From Nocardioides sp. J54 (GTDB lineage Bacteria > Actinomycetota > Actinomycetes > Propionibacteriales > Nocardioidaceae): DNA of 58,750 nt. Shown one piece after another: positions 36,745 through 45,120 of this stretch. The DNA lies in contig NZ_JAER01000028.1 in assembly GCF_000519005.1 (NCBI RefSeq), forward strand, positions 1-58,750. The letters run 5' to 3'. The translations under genes and the position numbers were made by a program. Positions within the stretch are counted from its first letter, which is position 1, and every line of letters begins with the position of its first letter. Under the pieces are notes generated by a model, which made no database searches, had not been told where the DNA came from, and saw only the letters and a list, made by a program, of their open reading frames with translations.

Positions 36745-39267
36745 GTGGACCGTCTCCAGGTGCAGTGGGCGGGGACCACCCGGACCTTCGACGGGCCCAG
36801 CGTGGTGGTCGGCCGGGAGCATGACTGCGACGTCACCGTCGCCGACGCCCGGGCCTCGCGCCACCACGCGACGGTCCAGCTCGAGGACGGCACCTGGGTG
36901 GTCGTCGACTCCAGCAGCAACGGCACCTTCGTCGCCGGGCAGCGGATCACCCGGCTCCCGCTGACCGGCGGACCCGTCAGCATCCACCTCGGTGGCCCGG
37001 CCGGTGAGCCGGTGGTGCTGACCGTGCTGGTCGGCCAGTCCGGCGGGGGAGGCGTGGCCGCGCCGCCGCCGTACCAGCAGCCGGCACCGCAGTCCTCGCG
37101 CCCGCTGCCGCAGGGCACCCCGCAGGTCGGGACGCCCTCGCCGCAGGCCCCCCAGCAGCCGCAGGCCCAGCCGGCGGACGGTGGCGAGTTCTGGAAGAAC
37201 CTGCCTCCGCCGCAGCTGCCGGCGAGCGGCGCCCCCGCCGACGCGTGGCGCCCGGCCGGCGTGCTCCCGCCGGGCCAGCTCCCGCACGGCCACTCCGTCG
37301 TGCTGCCCCAGCAGCTGCAGGCGGGCCGCTCACTGGGCATCGGTCGCGACCACGCCAACGACATCGTGCTCGACGACCCGCTGGTCAGCCGTCGCCACGC
37401 CCGGCTCGACCCGCCGACGGGGCAGACCCTCGCGGTGCTGCACGACCTCGGCTCGTTCAACGGCACCTTCGTCAACGGCCACCGCGTCCAGGGCGCCGTG
37501 CAGCTGCCGGTCGGCTCCGAGGTCATCTTCGGCAACCAGACCTTCCGGTGGGACGGCCAGCAGCTCATCGCGTCCGCGACCGCGCACGAGCTCACCCTGT
37601 ACGCCGACGGCCTGACCCAGGTCGTCGCCGGCGGCAAGCGGCTGATCGAGAACATCTCGTTCAAGCTCGAACCGAAGAGCCTCACCGCGGTCATCGGCCC
37701 CTCGGGTGCCGGCAAGTCGACCCTGCTCGGGGCCCTCACCGGCCTGCGCCCGGCCAGCCACGGCCGGGTGATCTGGCAGGGCCACGACCTCTACCAGCAC
37801 TACGACCAGCTGCGCTTCCAGATCGGCCTGGTGCCGCAGCAGGACATCCTGCACCCGCAGCTGAAGGTGCGGCAGGGCCTGCGCTACGCCGCCCAGCTGC
37901 GCCTGCCCCCGGACACCACCGCGCAGGAGTGGGACGCGCGGGTGAACCACGTCGCGCACCAGCTGCAGCTGGTGCAGCGGATGGACAACCGGATCGGCAC
38001 CCAGCTCTCCGGCGGCCAGCGCAAGCGCGTGTCGATCGCGACCGAGCTGCTCACCGCGCCGCCGCTGCTCTTCCTCGACGAGCCGACCTCGGGCCTCGAC
38101 CCGGGCCTGGACCTGGAGGTGATGAAGCAGCTGCGCTCGCTCGCCGACGACGGCCGCGTCGTCATGGTCGTCACCCACTCGGTGCTCGCCCTCGACGTCT
38201 GCGACAACGTCATGGTGCTCGCCCCCGGCGGACGGATCGCCTACTTCGGCCCGCCGGACGGCGTGCTCGCCCACTTCGGGGCGAGCAACTACCCCGAGGT
38301 CTTCGACCTGCTCGACGAACCGGACCTGTGGCAGCGGATCCCCGCGCCGCGGCAGGCCGTCGACACCTCCTCGCTGCAGCGGCACCACCAGGCCGCCGTA
38401 CCCGCGCCACCGCGGCAGTCGGTCGCGCGCCAGCTCAGCACGCTGGTCAAGCGCAACCTCGCCGTCGTCCTCGCCGACCGGCTGCTGCTCGGGATGCTGC
38501 TCGTGCTGCCGCTGGTCCTCGGCGGACTGAGCCGCCTCGTGCCCGGCAGCAACGGCCTCTCGCTCGACGTGTCGCGCAAGGAGCGCACCCTGCCCGACGG
38601 CGGGGTCGTGGAGTCCTTCGCCACGGGCGAGGCGTCCCAGCGCCTGATCGTGCTCATCGTCGCCGCCTGCCTGATGGGCACCGCGCTGGCGATCCGAGAG
38701 CTGGTGGGGGAGCGGCCGATCTTCAAGCGGGAGTACGCCGTCGGCCTCTCGCCCGGCGTGTACTTCACCAGCAAGGTCATGGTCCTCGGCTCTGCCGCCT
38801 TCCTGCAGGGCCTGGTCGTCACCTTCCTCGCCACCGTCGGGCTGCCCGGTGCGGACGGCGAGCTCGGCACGATCCGGGTCGGTTTCGCGATCGCCGCGCT
38901 GTCGTTCACGATGGTCGTCATCGGCCTCGCCCTGTCGGCCCTGGTCACCAGCACCGAGCAGACCATGCCCGCGCTCGTCGGCCTGGTGATGCTGCAGCTC
39001 GTGCTCTCCGGCGCCCTCTTCGAGATCGCCGGCCGCCCGATCCTCGAGCAGGTCGCCTGGCTCTCCCCGTCCCGCTGGGGCTACGCCGCGGCTGCGTCCG
39101 CGATGGACCTGGTCCGCGAGACCGAGGGCACCGACAAGGAGGACTGGATCGCCCTCGGCGGCGCCGCGCACTACGTGATGGACCTGCTCGTCCTCGCCCT
39201 GCTGTGCCTGGTGTCGTACGTCGTCGGCCTCCTGCTCGTCCGCCGCAGCGCCACCGCCGACGACTGA
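36745..39267 (+). CDS. ABC exporter with two FHA domains (Rv1747-like)
   Basis: An 840-residue half-transporter. FHA1 spans about residues 5-95 (VVGREHDCDV, SSNGTFVAGQ). A Pro/Gln-rich linker follows, then FHA2 at about 190-270 (LGIGRDHANDIVLDDPLVSRRHARL). The ABC ATPase (about 285-500) has Walker A GPSGAGKST from residue 318, signature LSGGQRKR and Walker B LLFLDEPTSGLD. An ABC-2 membrane domain with six helices ends it (about 570-835). The layout matches M. tuberculosis Rv1747, an exporter regulated by serine/threonine kinase phosphorylation of the linker, so similar control is likely. No kinase gene is nearby. Start GTG 36745. Confidence 0.9.
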   Translation: MDRLQVQWAGTTRTFDGPSVVVGREHDCDVTVADARASRHHATVQLEDGTWVVVDSSSNGTFVAGQRITRLPLTGGPVSIHLGGPAGEPVVLTVLVGQSGGGGVAAPPPYQQPAPQSSRPLPQGTPQVGTPSPQAPQQPQAQPADGGEFWKNLPPPQLPASGAPADAWRPAGVLPPGQLPHGHSVVLPQQLQAGRSLGIGRDHANDIVLDDPLVSRRHARLDPPTGQTLAVLHDLGSFNGTFVNGHRVQGAVQLPVGSEVIFGNQTFRWDGQQLIASATAHELTLYADGLTQVVAGGKRLIENISFKLEPKSLTAVIGPSGAGKSTLLGALTGLRPASHGRVIWQGHDLYQHYDQLRFQIGLVPQQDILHPQLKVRQGLRYAAQLRLPPDTTAQEWDARVNHVAHQLQLVQRMDNRIGTQLSGGQRKRVSIATELLTAPPLLFLDEPTSGLDPGLDLEVMKQLRSLADDGRVVMVVTHSVLALDVCDNVMVLAPGGRIAYFGPPDGVLAHFGASNYPEVFDLLDEPDLWQRIPAPRQAVDTSSLQRHHQAAVPAPPRQSVARQLSTLVKRNLAVVLADRLLLGMLLVLPLVLGGLSRLVPGSNGLSLDVSRKERTLPDGGVVESFATGEASQRLIVLIVAACLMGTALAIRELVGERPIFKREYAVGLSPGVYFTSKVMVLGSAAFLQGLVVTFLATVGLPGADGELGTIRVGFAIAALSFTMVVIGLALSALVTSTEQTMPALVGLVMLQLVLSGALFEIAGRPILEQVAWLSPSRWGYAAAASAMDLVRETEGTDKEDWIALGGAAHYVMDLLVLALLCLVSYVVGLLLVRRSATADD

Positions 39268-39341
39268 GGCCGGCCGGCTCTGGTGCCGGGCTCGGGGTGC
39301 GGGGGCTCGGTCCGCGGGTCGTTCGGGCCGGCTCGGTCCGC

Positions 39342-39451
39342 TGTAACACGTTGATCGCGGCTCTCCCCGTCCGCTGACCGCGTCCGAGGGGCGCTGGGTG
39401 GGGCTGGAACAGCAGTGGAGGGGCTGCCAGGTCGGCAGACCACGTGTTGCA
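39342..39451 (+). repeat. 110-bp inverted-terminus element, copy 1
   Basis: Starts TGTAACACGT and ends ACGTGTTGCA (inverted, 9 of 10 bases). Inside are GATCGCGGCTCT, GCGCTGGGTGGGGCTGGAAC and the small palindrome TGCCAGGTCGGCA. It has no coding capacity, and no target-site duplication could be identified by eye. Confidence 0.75.
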
Positions 39452-39529
39452 TGGCCGGTGGGCGGCCCGAGGCCGTTCGGGCGGGGCTCGGGCCGGGCTC
39501 GGCCCGGGCTCGGGCGGGGCTCGGTCCGC

Positions 39530-39639
39530 TGTAACACGTTGATCGCGGCTCTACCCGCCCGCTGACCGCGCCCGAGAGGCGCTGGGTGGGGCTGGAACAG
39601 CAGTGGCGGGGCTGCCAGGTCGGCGAACCACGTGTTGCA
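39530..39639 (+). repeat. 110-bp inverted-terminus element, copy 2
   Basis: Same length and ends as copy 1, offset by 188 bp, with only a handful of substitutions (for example AG to GA after TGCCAGGTCGGC). The flanking GGGCTCGGTCCGC on the left is also shared, so the duplication extends slightly beyond the element. Confidence 0.75.
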
Positions 39640-39719
39640 GCGGCCATGCGGCTGCCAGGTCGGCAGACCACGTGTTACACGAGCCGTCGGGCTGCCAGGT
39701 CGGCAGACCACGTGTTGCA
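39610..39719 (+). repeat. Three 30-bp units at exact 40-bp spacing
   Basis: Units at 39610-39639, 39650-39679 and 39690-39719 share GGCTGCCAGGTCGGC, then (A/G)(G/A)ACCACGTGTT and a final (G/A)CA. Each holds the palindromes TGCC-N5-GGCA and CACGTG. The 10-bp spacers differ (GCGGCCATGC, CGAGCCGTCG). The first unit is also the right end of element copy 2; the unit at 39422-39451 ends copy 1. Confidence 0.8.
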
Positions 39720-39792
39720 GCGCGCGCCCGAGGCAGGCCGACCGACCCCACGCGGCGGGAATGTTCGAGCCCCCACCAGCCTTGGGTCGACG

Positions 39793-40842
39793 ATGCCTGA
39801 TCTCGCGCTCTCCGTCCTCGACCTCGTCCCCGTCCGCAGCGACCAGACCACCGGCGACGCCGTCGCCGCGTCGGTCGAGCTCGCCCGCACCGCCGACCGA
39901 CTGGGCTACCGCCGCTTCTGGGTGGCCGAGCACCACAACATGCCGGCCGTCGCGGCGACCAACCCGCCGGTGCTGATCGGCCTCTTCGCGAGCGCGACCG
40001 AGCGGATCCGGGTCGGCTCGGGCGGCGTCATGCTGCCGAACCACGCGCCCCTGGTCGTCGCCGAGCAGTTCGCGCTGCTCGAGGCGGCGTTCCCCGGCCG
40101 GATCGACCTCGGCATCGGCCGCGCGCCGGGCAGCGACCCGGTCACCAGCTGGGCGCTGCGCCACGGCGCCGGGGGAGTGGAGGACGACGCCGTCGCCCGC
40201 TTCCCGGAGTACGTCGACAACGTGCTCGCGATGATGGAGCCGGCCGGCGTCGGCCTGGCCCTGCGCAACGGCCAGCACGTGCTCAAGGCCACGCCCGTCG
40301 CGCGGTCGGTGCCCGAGGTGTGGCTGCTCGGCTCCTCCGACTACTCCGCCCGGCTGGCCGCCGCCAAGGGCCTGCCCTACGTCTTTGCGCACCACTTCTC
40401 CGGCTCCGGGACCGCCGAGGCCCTGCAGCTCTACCGCTCGACCTTCCAGCCCTCGCCGGAGGGCGACGCCCCGCGCACGTTCCTCACGGTCAACGCCTCG
40501 GTGGCCGACACCGCCGAGGAGGCACACCGCCAGGCGCTGCCGCAGCTGCTGCAGATGCTCGCGCTGCGCACCGGCCAGCCGCTCGTCGCGCAGCGCACGA
40601 TCGAGGACGCCGAGACGATCGTCGAGGCCGGCCTGCCCGAGGCGCACCAGTCGCTCGTCGACGCGATGCGGCGCACGTGGGTCATCGGCGACGCCGAGTC
40701 GGCCCGCAAGGAGATCGCGGACCTCGCGGCGTCGTACGGCGTCGACGAGGTGATGGTCAACCCGGTCGGTGGTGCCACCTCCGGCACCGACCCGCGCACC
40801 GCCCCCGCCCGGGTGCGGACCCTGGAGCTGCTCGCCGGCTGA
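39793..40842 (+). CDS. LLM class flavin-dependent oxidoreductase
   Basis: A 349-residue luciferase-like monooxygenase fold protein of the MsnO8/YhbW-like group. It opens [20 protein letters not shown] and has [16 protein letters not shown], the [20 protein letters not shown] stretch and [17 protein letters not shown]. It probably binds FMN or F420; I cannot tell which, and the substrate is unknown. ATG 39793 starts at the conserved N-terminal strand; the longer in-frame extension lies in the repeat array and is rejected. There is no strong ribosome binding site. It converges on the TetR gene. Confidence 0.85.
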   Translation: MPDLALSVLDLVPVRSDQTTGDAVAASVELARTADRLGYRRFWVAEHHNMPAVAATNPPVLIGLFASATERIRVGSGGVMLPNHAPLVVAEQFALLEAAFPGRIDLGIGRAPGSDPVTSWALRHGAGGVEDDAVARFPEYVDNVLAMMEPAGVGLALRNGQHVLKATPVARSVPEVWLLGSSDYSARLAAAKGLPYVFAHHFSGSGTAEALQLYRSTFQPSPEGDAPRTFLTVNASVADTAEEAHRQALPQLLQMLALRTGQPLVAQRTIEDAETIVEAGLPEAHQSLVDAMRRTWVIGDAESARKEIADLAASYGVDEVMVNPVGGATSGTDPRTAPARVRTLELLAG

Positions 40843-40879
40843 GCCGCCTCCAGCCGCCCCCAGCCGGCCTCAGCCGGCC

Positions 40880-41473
40880 TCAGTCGGCCAGGCGGAGGTA
40901 CCCGACGAGCAACCGGCGCAGGTGGGCCAGCGCGGCGTCGTGGTCGCGCGGTGCGTCCTCCCTGCCGTCGACCAGGGCCTGTGCGGTCCGCACGACGATC
41001 CCGTCGATGGTGTCGGCGACCAGGCGCGGGTGCGGCTCGCCGTGGTCGACGAGGGCCGCGACCAGGGGCTGGTGCAGCTCGGCGTGGAAGGCTGCGACCG
41101 GTTCCCGCAGCACGCTGGGCTCCACCACCTTGCGCAGCGCGGTGGCGACGGCCTGCTCGGAGCTGGTGAACAGCTCGAGGTTGGCGCAGACGTAGGCCCA
41201 CACCCGCTCACCCGGGCCGTCGGCCGCCTCCATCCGGTCGCGGACCTGCTGCGCCCACGCCGGGAAGACGTCCGCGACGACCGCCGCGAGCAGGTCGTCG
41301 GGGGAGGAGAAGTACTGGTAGACGCTCGACCGCGCCAGGCCCGCCCGCTCGGCGGTCGCGGCCAGGGTCGGTGCCCTCCCGGTCTCGCCGAGGATGGCCC
41401 GGGCGCCGTCGAGCAGCGCCCGCAGCTGCTGCTCGCGGTGGGCAGCCACCGTGGGGGCGTTGATCCGCGGCAC
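40880..41473 (-). CDS. TetR family transcriptional regulator
   Basis: A 197-residue TetR-type repressor. The N-terminal helix-turn-helix (about residues 15-60) reads APTLAATAERAGLARSSVYQ, then YFSSPDDLLAAVV. The C-terminal ligand domain is not assignable. It is the last gene of the permease-ATPase-TetR operon and probably represses it through the perfect palindrome at 43364-43384 (inference). Start GTG 41473 has a strong GGAGGAGG site. The 62-nt gap upstream holds three tandem CTCCTGCGA units (41484-41510). Confidence 0.88.
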   Translation of the reverse strand: MPRINAPTVAAHREQQLRALLDGARAILGETGRAPTLAATAERAGLARSSVYQYFSSPDDLLAAVVADVFPAWAQQVRDRMEAADGPGERVWAYVCANLELFTSSEQAVATALRKVVEPSVLREPVAAFHAELHQPLVAALVDHGEPHPRLVADTIDGIVVRTAQALVDGREDAPRDHDAALAHLRRLLVGYLRLAD

Positions 41474-41535
41474 CGGCCACCTCCTCCTGCGACTCCTGCG
41501 ACTCCTGCGACTGCTGGGCTCCCGCGACGTCCCGG

Positions 41536-42222
41536 TCAGGCCGGCGAGTCGGCCGCGGCCCCGAGCCTGCCGTCGATCATCTCGTACACCCGGTCGCAGT
41601 GGTGGAGCACGTCGCGGTCGTGGGTGACCATCACCGTCACCACCCCGTGGGCCCGGGTCTCGCGGGCGAGCAGTCCGACGACGTCCTGGCTGCGCTGGCG
41701 GTCCAGGGCAGCGGTCGGCTCGTCGACCAGCAGCAGTGCCGGGCGGGTGACCAGCGCGCGGGCGATGCCGACGCGCTGGCGCTCGCCACCGGAGAGCTGG
41801 TGCGGACGGCGTCCGGCCTTGTGGTCCATGCCGACCTCGGCGAGCAGCTCGCGCGGGTCGCGCGGGTCCTCGACCTTGCCGAAGGTGAGCGGCAGCCTCA
41901 GCTGGTCGAGCGCCGTGAGCGCAGGCACGAGGTTGCCGGTCTGGAAGACGAAGCCGACGTTGCGGCGGCGGAACGAGGTCAGCTCGCGCCGGGACAGCCC
42001 GGTCAGCTCCGTGCCGCCGACGCGGACGCTGCCGCTGGTCGGCGGGGTCAGGCCACCGGCGACCGCGAGGAGGCTGGACTTGCCGGCGCCGGACGGGCCC
42101 ACGACGGCCACGATCTCGCCGGGCTCGACGGTGAGGGTGACGTGGTCGAGGGCGGTGACGGTCTCGTCGCCGTCGCCGTGGACGAGGAGGGCGTCCTCGA
42201 GGTGCAGGCTCTGCTCGGTCAT
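41536..42222 (-). CDS. ABC transporter ATP-binding protein (MacB/LolD type)
   Basis: A 228-residue ATPase with Walker A GPSGAGKSS, Q-loop FVFQTGNLVPALTALDQLRL, signature LSGGERQR, Walker B LLLVDEPTAALD and H-loop VMVTHDRDV. The sequence is of the MacB/LolD/FtsE type that pairs with FtsX-like permeases. It powers the permease encoded just upstream, with which it overlaps by ATGA (42219-42222). The substrate is unknown; such pairs move antimicrobial peptides, lipoproteins or lipids. Confidence 0.9.
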   Translation of the reverse strand: MTEQSLHLEDALLVHGDGDETVTALDHVTLTVEPGEIVAVVGPSGAGKSSLLAVAGGLTPPTSGSVRVGGTELTGLSRRELTSFRRRNVGFVFQTGNLVPALTALDQLRLPLTFGKVEDPRDPRELLAEVGMDHKAGRRPHQLSGGERQRVGIARALVTRPALLLVDEPTAALDRQRSQDVVGLLARETRAHGVVTVMVTHDRDVLHHCDRVYEMIDGRLGAAADSPA

Positions 42223-43343
42223 CGGTTCTCCCCCAGGGCGGTCAGCGGGTTGACGCGGACGATCCGCAGCACGGACACGACGGCGCCCACGACGCCGAGG
42301 ATGAGCAGCGCGGCGGTCGCGCCGGCGATCGGGCCGGCGTCGAGTGCGAAGGGCATCGGGGTCGACGAGATCGCCGCACCGGCGCCCACGCCGATGCCGA
42401 CGCCGACCGCGGCCGAGACGACCAGCAGGATCACGGCCTGCGCGATGCTGTCGCGCAGCAGGTAGCCGGTCGAGGCGCCCATCGCGCGCATCACCGAGAT
42501 CTCCTGGCGCCGCTGAACGGTCATGACGCTGAAGAACGCGCCGACGACCAGGGCCGAGATGGCGTAGAGGAAGGCCTGGATGAGGCTGAGCGTCGACGTC
42601 TCGGCCTTGTAGCCCGGCGAGGCGTCGTACGACTCCTCGACGGTCATCGAGGTGGTGCCGGCCGCCTTGTCGCCGGCGGCGAGGTCCACGTCCGTGCCGC
42701 GTACGGCGACCGCGGTGATCTCGTCGTACACGCGCGGTGCGACCTGGTCGCCATCGCGCACGCCGGCGTTGACCTCCTGCCAGGTCCTCAGCGGCAGGTA
42801 GCCGATGTCGACGTGGCCGAAGGTGTGCTGGTCCTCCAGCAGCCCGACGACCCGCAGCTCGGTGCCGTTCGGCTCGAGCACGACCACGTCGCCCACGGCC
42901 ACGCCCTCGTCGGCGGCGGTGGCGCTCAGCACGACCTCGTCCGGGGCGCCGCTCAGGGCCTCGCCCTCGGCGACCTCGGGGGAGAGGAACCCGTCGACCT
43001 CGACGCCGAACAGGGCCAGGTCGATCTCCACCCCGCGGTCGGTGCGGCCGTTGACCAGCGCGTTGCCGAACGGGCTGGCGTCCTCGACGTTGGGCTGCTC
43101 GGCCCACGTCGCGACGGCCTCGGTGGAGACCGTGCTGCGGGAGAAGGCCGAGTCCTTGGCGACGTCGTCCTGGAAGGCGAACGACGTGGCCGGGATCCGC
43201 TGCAGGCCGGACACGCCGTCGCGGACCAGGCCGACGGAGAGGCCGCTCAGCAGGACCATCAGCACGGCGATCAGTGCGATCACCGAGCCCATCAGGACGA
43301 AGCGACCGCGCGCGAACGCGATCTCACGGAGGGCGAGGAACAC
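42219..43343 (-). CDS. FtsX-like ABC transporter permease
   Basis: A 374-residue MacB-type permease. One N-terminal membrane helix (FVLMGSVIALIAVLMVLLSG) is followed by an extracytoplasmic domain of about 200 residues and the C-terminal FtsX domain with three helices (QAFLYAISALVVGAFFSVMT, QRRQEISVMRAMGAST). Start GTG 43343. It is the first gene of its operon; the operator-like palindrome is 21 nt upstream. There is one FtsX unit only, so the transporter would be a homodimer. Confidence 0.88.
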   Translation of the reverse strand: MFLALREIAFARGRFVLMGSVIALIAVLMVLLSGLSVGLVRDGVSGLQRIPATSFAFQDDVAKDSAFSRSTVSTEAVATWAEQPNVEDASPFGNALVNGRTDRGVEIDLALFGVEVDGFLSPEVAEGEALSGAPDEVVLSATAADEGVAVGDVVVLEPNGTELRVVGLLEDQHTFGHVDIGYLPLRTWQEVNAGVRDGDQVAPRVYDEITAVAVRGTDVDLAAGDKAAGTTSMTVEESYDASPGYKAETSTLSLIQAFLYAISALVVGAFFSVMTVQRRQEISVMRAMGASTGYLLRDSIAQAVILLVVSAAVGVGIGVGAGAAISSTPMPFALDAGPIAGATAALLILGVVGAVVSVLRIVRVNPLTALGENR

Positions 43344-43363
43344 GGGCGGTCAGCTCCCGGAAG

Positions 43364-43384
43364 TTGTCGACGGCATGTCGACAA
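43364..43384 (-). promoter_or_regulatory. Probable TetR operator upstream of the ABC transporter operon
   Basis: Perfect inverted repeat TTGTCGAC-N5-GTCGACAA (8-bp arms) directly upstream of the permease start. On the minus strand TTGCTA, a 17-nt spacer and TCGACA would make a weak promoter whose spacer and -10 are covered by the palindrome. The third gene of the operon encodes a TetR regulator, its most likely binder. Confidence 0.7.
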
Positions 43385-43471
43385 AGATAGCAACGCGGCG
43401 TCGGGAAACCACGCCCGGCGAGTGCGAAGTGGCTCACCCCCGGGCCGGAGTGCGAGGCTGCGGCTCGCGGA

Positions 43472-43502
43472 TTGGGAGTTCATTGGTGACAAGTCATAGA
43501 CT
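43472..43502 (+). promoter_or_regulatory. Probable infA promoter
   Basis: TTGGGA (43472-43477) and TAGACT (43497-43502) are separated by 19 nt, slightly long. TAGACT is also the -10 box used at ispH. The transcript would have a leader of about 120 nt before infA. No hairpin with a clear function was seen in it. Confidence 0.5.
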
Positions 43503-43630
43503 GGCGTGTCGGTCCAACGTGGGTTCGTGTGTGGTGCACGGCTTCACGAGGTCCACCGCCCCTCGCTCGCGGGGGGAGGAGGTTCCCGGACCACCGGTAG
43601 ACACCCTGATCCCCAACCAGATTGTGAGAC

Positions 43631-43852
43631 ATGGCAAAGAAGGAAGGCGTCATCGAGATGGAGGGCTCCGTCGTGGAGGCCCTTCCGAACGCCATGTTCC
43701 GCGTGGAGCTGAGCAACGGCCACAAGGTCCTGGCTCACATCAGCGGAAAGATGCGCCAGCACTACATCCGGATCCTCCCCGAGGACCGCGTGGTGGTGGA
43801 GCTCTCTCCCTACGACCTCTCCCGCGGACGGATCGTCTACCGCTACAAGTGA
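43631..43852 (+). CDS. infA: Translation initiation factor IF-1
   Basis: A 73-residue IF-1, an S1-type OB-fold protein that binds the A site of the 30S subunit during initiation. The whole sequence is canonical ([20 protein letters not shown], then [20 protein letters not shown]). It starts the infA-rpmJ-rpsM-rpsK-rpsD-rpoA-rplQ segment. No close Shine-Dalgarno is obvious before the ATG (TTGTGAGAC). Confidence 0.98.
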   Translation: MAKKEGVIEMEGSVVEALPNAMFRVELSNGHKVLAHISGKMRQHYIRILPEDRVVVELSPYDLSRGRIVYRYK

Positions 43853-43958
43853 ATCCCGCCCGGGCGTGACCCGGTGGGAGCAGGCAGCTCGCTGCCCCGC
43901 TCGCCGCGCGCCACGACCCGCCACGGATTCTCTCCGCCACTACCGAGAAAGGGCTGAC

Positions 43959-44072
43959 ATGAAGGTCAACCCGAGCGTCAAGCCGATCTGTGACAAGTGC
44001 AAGGTGATCCGTCGCCACGGCCGCGTCATGGTGATCTGCGACAACCCGCGCCACAAGCAGCGCCAGGGCTGA
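43959..44072 (+). CDS. rpmJ: 50S ribosomal protein L36
   Basis: A 37-residue L36 of the zinc-binding form. The ligands are C11, C14, C27 and H32 ([20 protein letters not shown]). It has the typical opening [16 protein letters not shown] lies upstream. A 106-nt gap separates it from infA and a 184-nt gap from rpsM. The latter has a GC-rich stretch (GCCGCCGGCGCCGCCGACGG) but no clean terminator. Confidence 0.97.
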   Translation: MKVNPSVKPICDKCKVIRRHGRVMVICDNPRHKQRQG

Positions 44073-44256
44073 GTCGCACGGGTCGGGACCACCCCGGCCC
44101 GCCACAACTGAACACGACATCCACGTGATCGCTTAGCCGCCGGCGCCGCCGACGGCGAACCACCTCCGGGACGGATGGCCGGAGCTGGGCACTACCGCAA
44201 CACCGCCCGGACGCATCACGACCACACCACCGTGATCCATTGAAAGGAAGCCATTC

Positions 44257-44631
44257 ATGGCTCGCCTCGTCGGAGTGGACCTGCCGCGCGACAAGCGCAT
44301 CGAGGTCGCTCTCACCTACATCTACGGCATCGGCCGTACCCGCGCCCAGCAGGTGCTGAAGGCCACGGGCGTCAGCCCGGACCTCCGCGTCCACGAGCTG
44401 GGTGACGAGGAGCTGGTCAAGCTCCGTGACGAGATCGAAGCGAACTTCAAGATCGAGGGTGACCTCCGTCGCGAGGTCCAGGCTGACATCCGTCGCAAGA
44501 TCGAGATCGGCAGCTACCAGGGTCGCCGTCACCGCATGGGCCTCCCGGTCCGCGGTCAGCGCACCAAGACCAACGCTCGCACCCGCAAGGGCCCGAAGCG
44601 CACGGTTGCCGGCAAGAAGAAGGCCAAGTGA
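44257..44631 (+). CDS. rpsM: 30S ribosomal protein S13
   Basis: A 124-residue S13 of the 30S head, contacting the P-site tRNA and forming bridges to the 50S subunit. It opens [20 protein letters not shown] and ends in the basic tail [29 protein letters not shown] upstream supports the ATG. rpsK follows 61 nt later. Confidence 0.98.
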   Translation: MARLVGVDLPRDKRIEVALTYIYGIGRTRAQQVLKATGVSPDLRVHELGDEELVKLRDEIEANFKIEGDLRREVQADIRRKIEIGSYQGRRHRMGLPVRGQRTKTNARTRKGPKRTVAGKKKAK

Positions 44632-44692
44632 CCTGAGCCTCCGGCTCGTCACTGCCTCTCACCACAGACCAGCTTTCTCAAGGAGATAACGC

Positions 44693-45097
44693 ATGCCTCC
44701 CAAGGCTCGTGCGGGCGCGGCCAAGAAGGTCCGCCGCAAGGAGAAGAAGAACGTCGCTCAGGGCGAGGCCCACATCAAGAGCACGTTCAACAACACGATC
44801 GTCACGATCACCGACCCGACCGGTGCGGTGATCTCGTGGGCCTCTGCCGGCACCGTCGGCTTCAAGGGCTCCCGCAAGTCCACCCCGTACGCCGCTCAGA
44901 TGGCCGCCGAGGCCGCTGGCCGTCGGGCGATGGATCACGGCATGAAGAAGATCGACGTCTTCGTCAAGGGCCCGGGCTCGGGCCGCGAGACGGCGATCCG
45001 CTCGCTGGGTGCGATCGGCCTCGAGGTCGGCACCATCCAGGACGTGACCCCCGCCCCGCACAACGGCTGCCGCCCGCCGAAGCGCCGGCGCGTCTGA
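44693..45097 (+). CDS. rpsK: 30S ribosomal protein S11
   Basis: A 134-residue S11 of the 30S platform, close to the mRNA exit and E site. Conserved parts are [40 protein letters not shown] and the C-terminal [16 protein letters not shown]. The start is preceded by CAAGGAGAT. The gap to rpsD is 23 nt. Confidence 0.98.
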   Translation: MPPKARAGAAKKVRRKEKKNVAQGEAHIKSTFNNTIVTITDPTGAVISWASAGTVGFKGSRKSTPYAAQMAAEAAGRRAMDHGMKKIDVFVKGPGSGRETAIRSLGAIGLEVGTIQDVTPAPHNGCRPPKRRRV

Positions 45098-45120
45098 TCT
45101 GGACTTGAAGGAGAACTGAC

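Larger units (their letters stand above)
39268..39792. repeat. Repeat-rich intergenic region with two 110-bp elements
   Basis: No gene is supported in these 525 bp. Two near-identical copies of a 110-bp element lie at 39342-39451 and 39530-39639. Each begins TGTAACACGT and ends ACGTGTTGCA, a 10-bp inverted terminal repeat with one mismatch. Their 30-bp right ends recur alone at 39650-39679 and 39690-39719. GC-rich GGGCTCGG repeats fill 39286-39330 and 39490-39528. The region lies between the FHA-ABC and luciferase-like genes. Confidence 0.85.

Noticed and set aside
39610..39719. CRISPR-like array
   Set aside because: Repeats are 30 bp at regular steps, but there are only three, spacers are 10 bp, and no cas gene is in the window.
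39586..39792. N-terminal extension of the luciferase-like protein through the repeats
   Set aside because: The extension is repeat-derived sequence; the conserved N-terminal strand starts at ATG 39793.
39331..39792. Insertion sequence or transposase remnant
   Set aside because: The elements have short inverted ends but no coding trace of a transposase and no visible target duplication.
37330..40647. 1105-residue minus-strand open frame
   Set aside because: It runs antisense to the FHA-ABC and luciferase-like genes and through the repeat array; composition is biased and no motif is seen.
40843..40879. Terminator between the luciferase-like and TetR genes
   Set aside because: The gap holds short tandem CAGCCGGCCT-type repeats, but I found no stable hairpin clearly separate from coding sequence.
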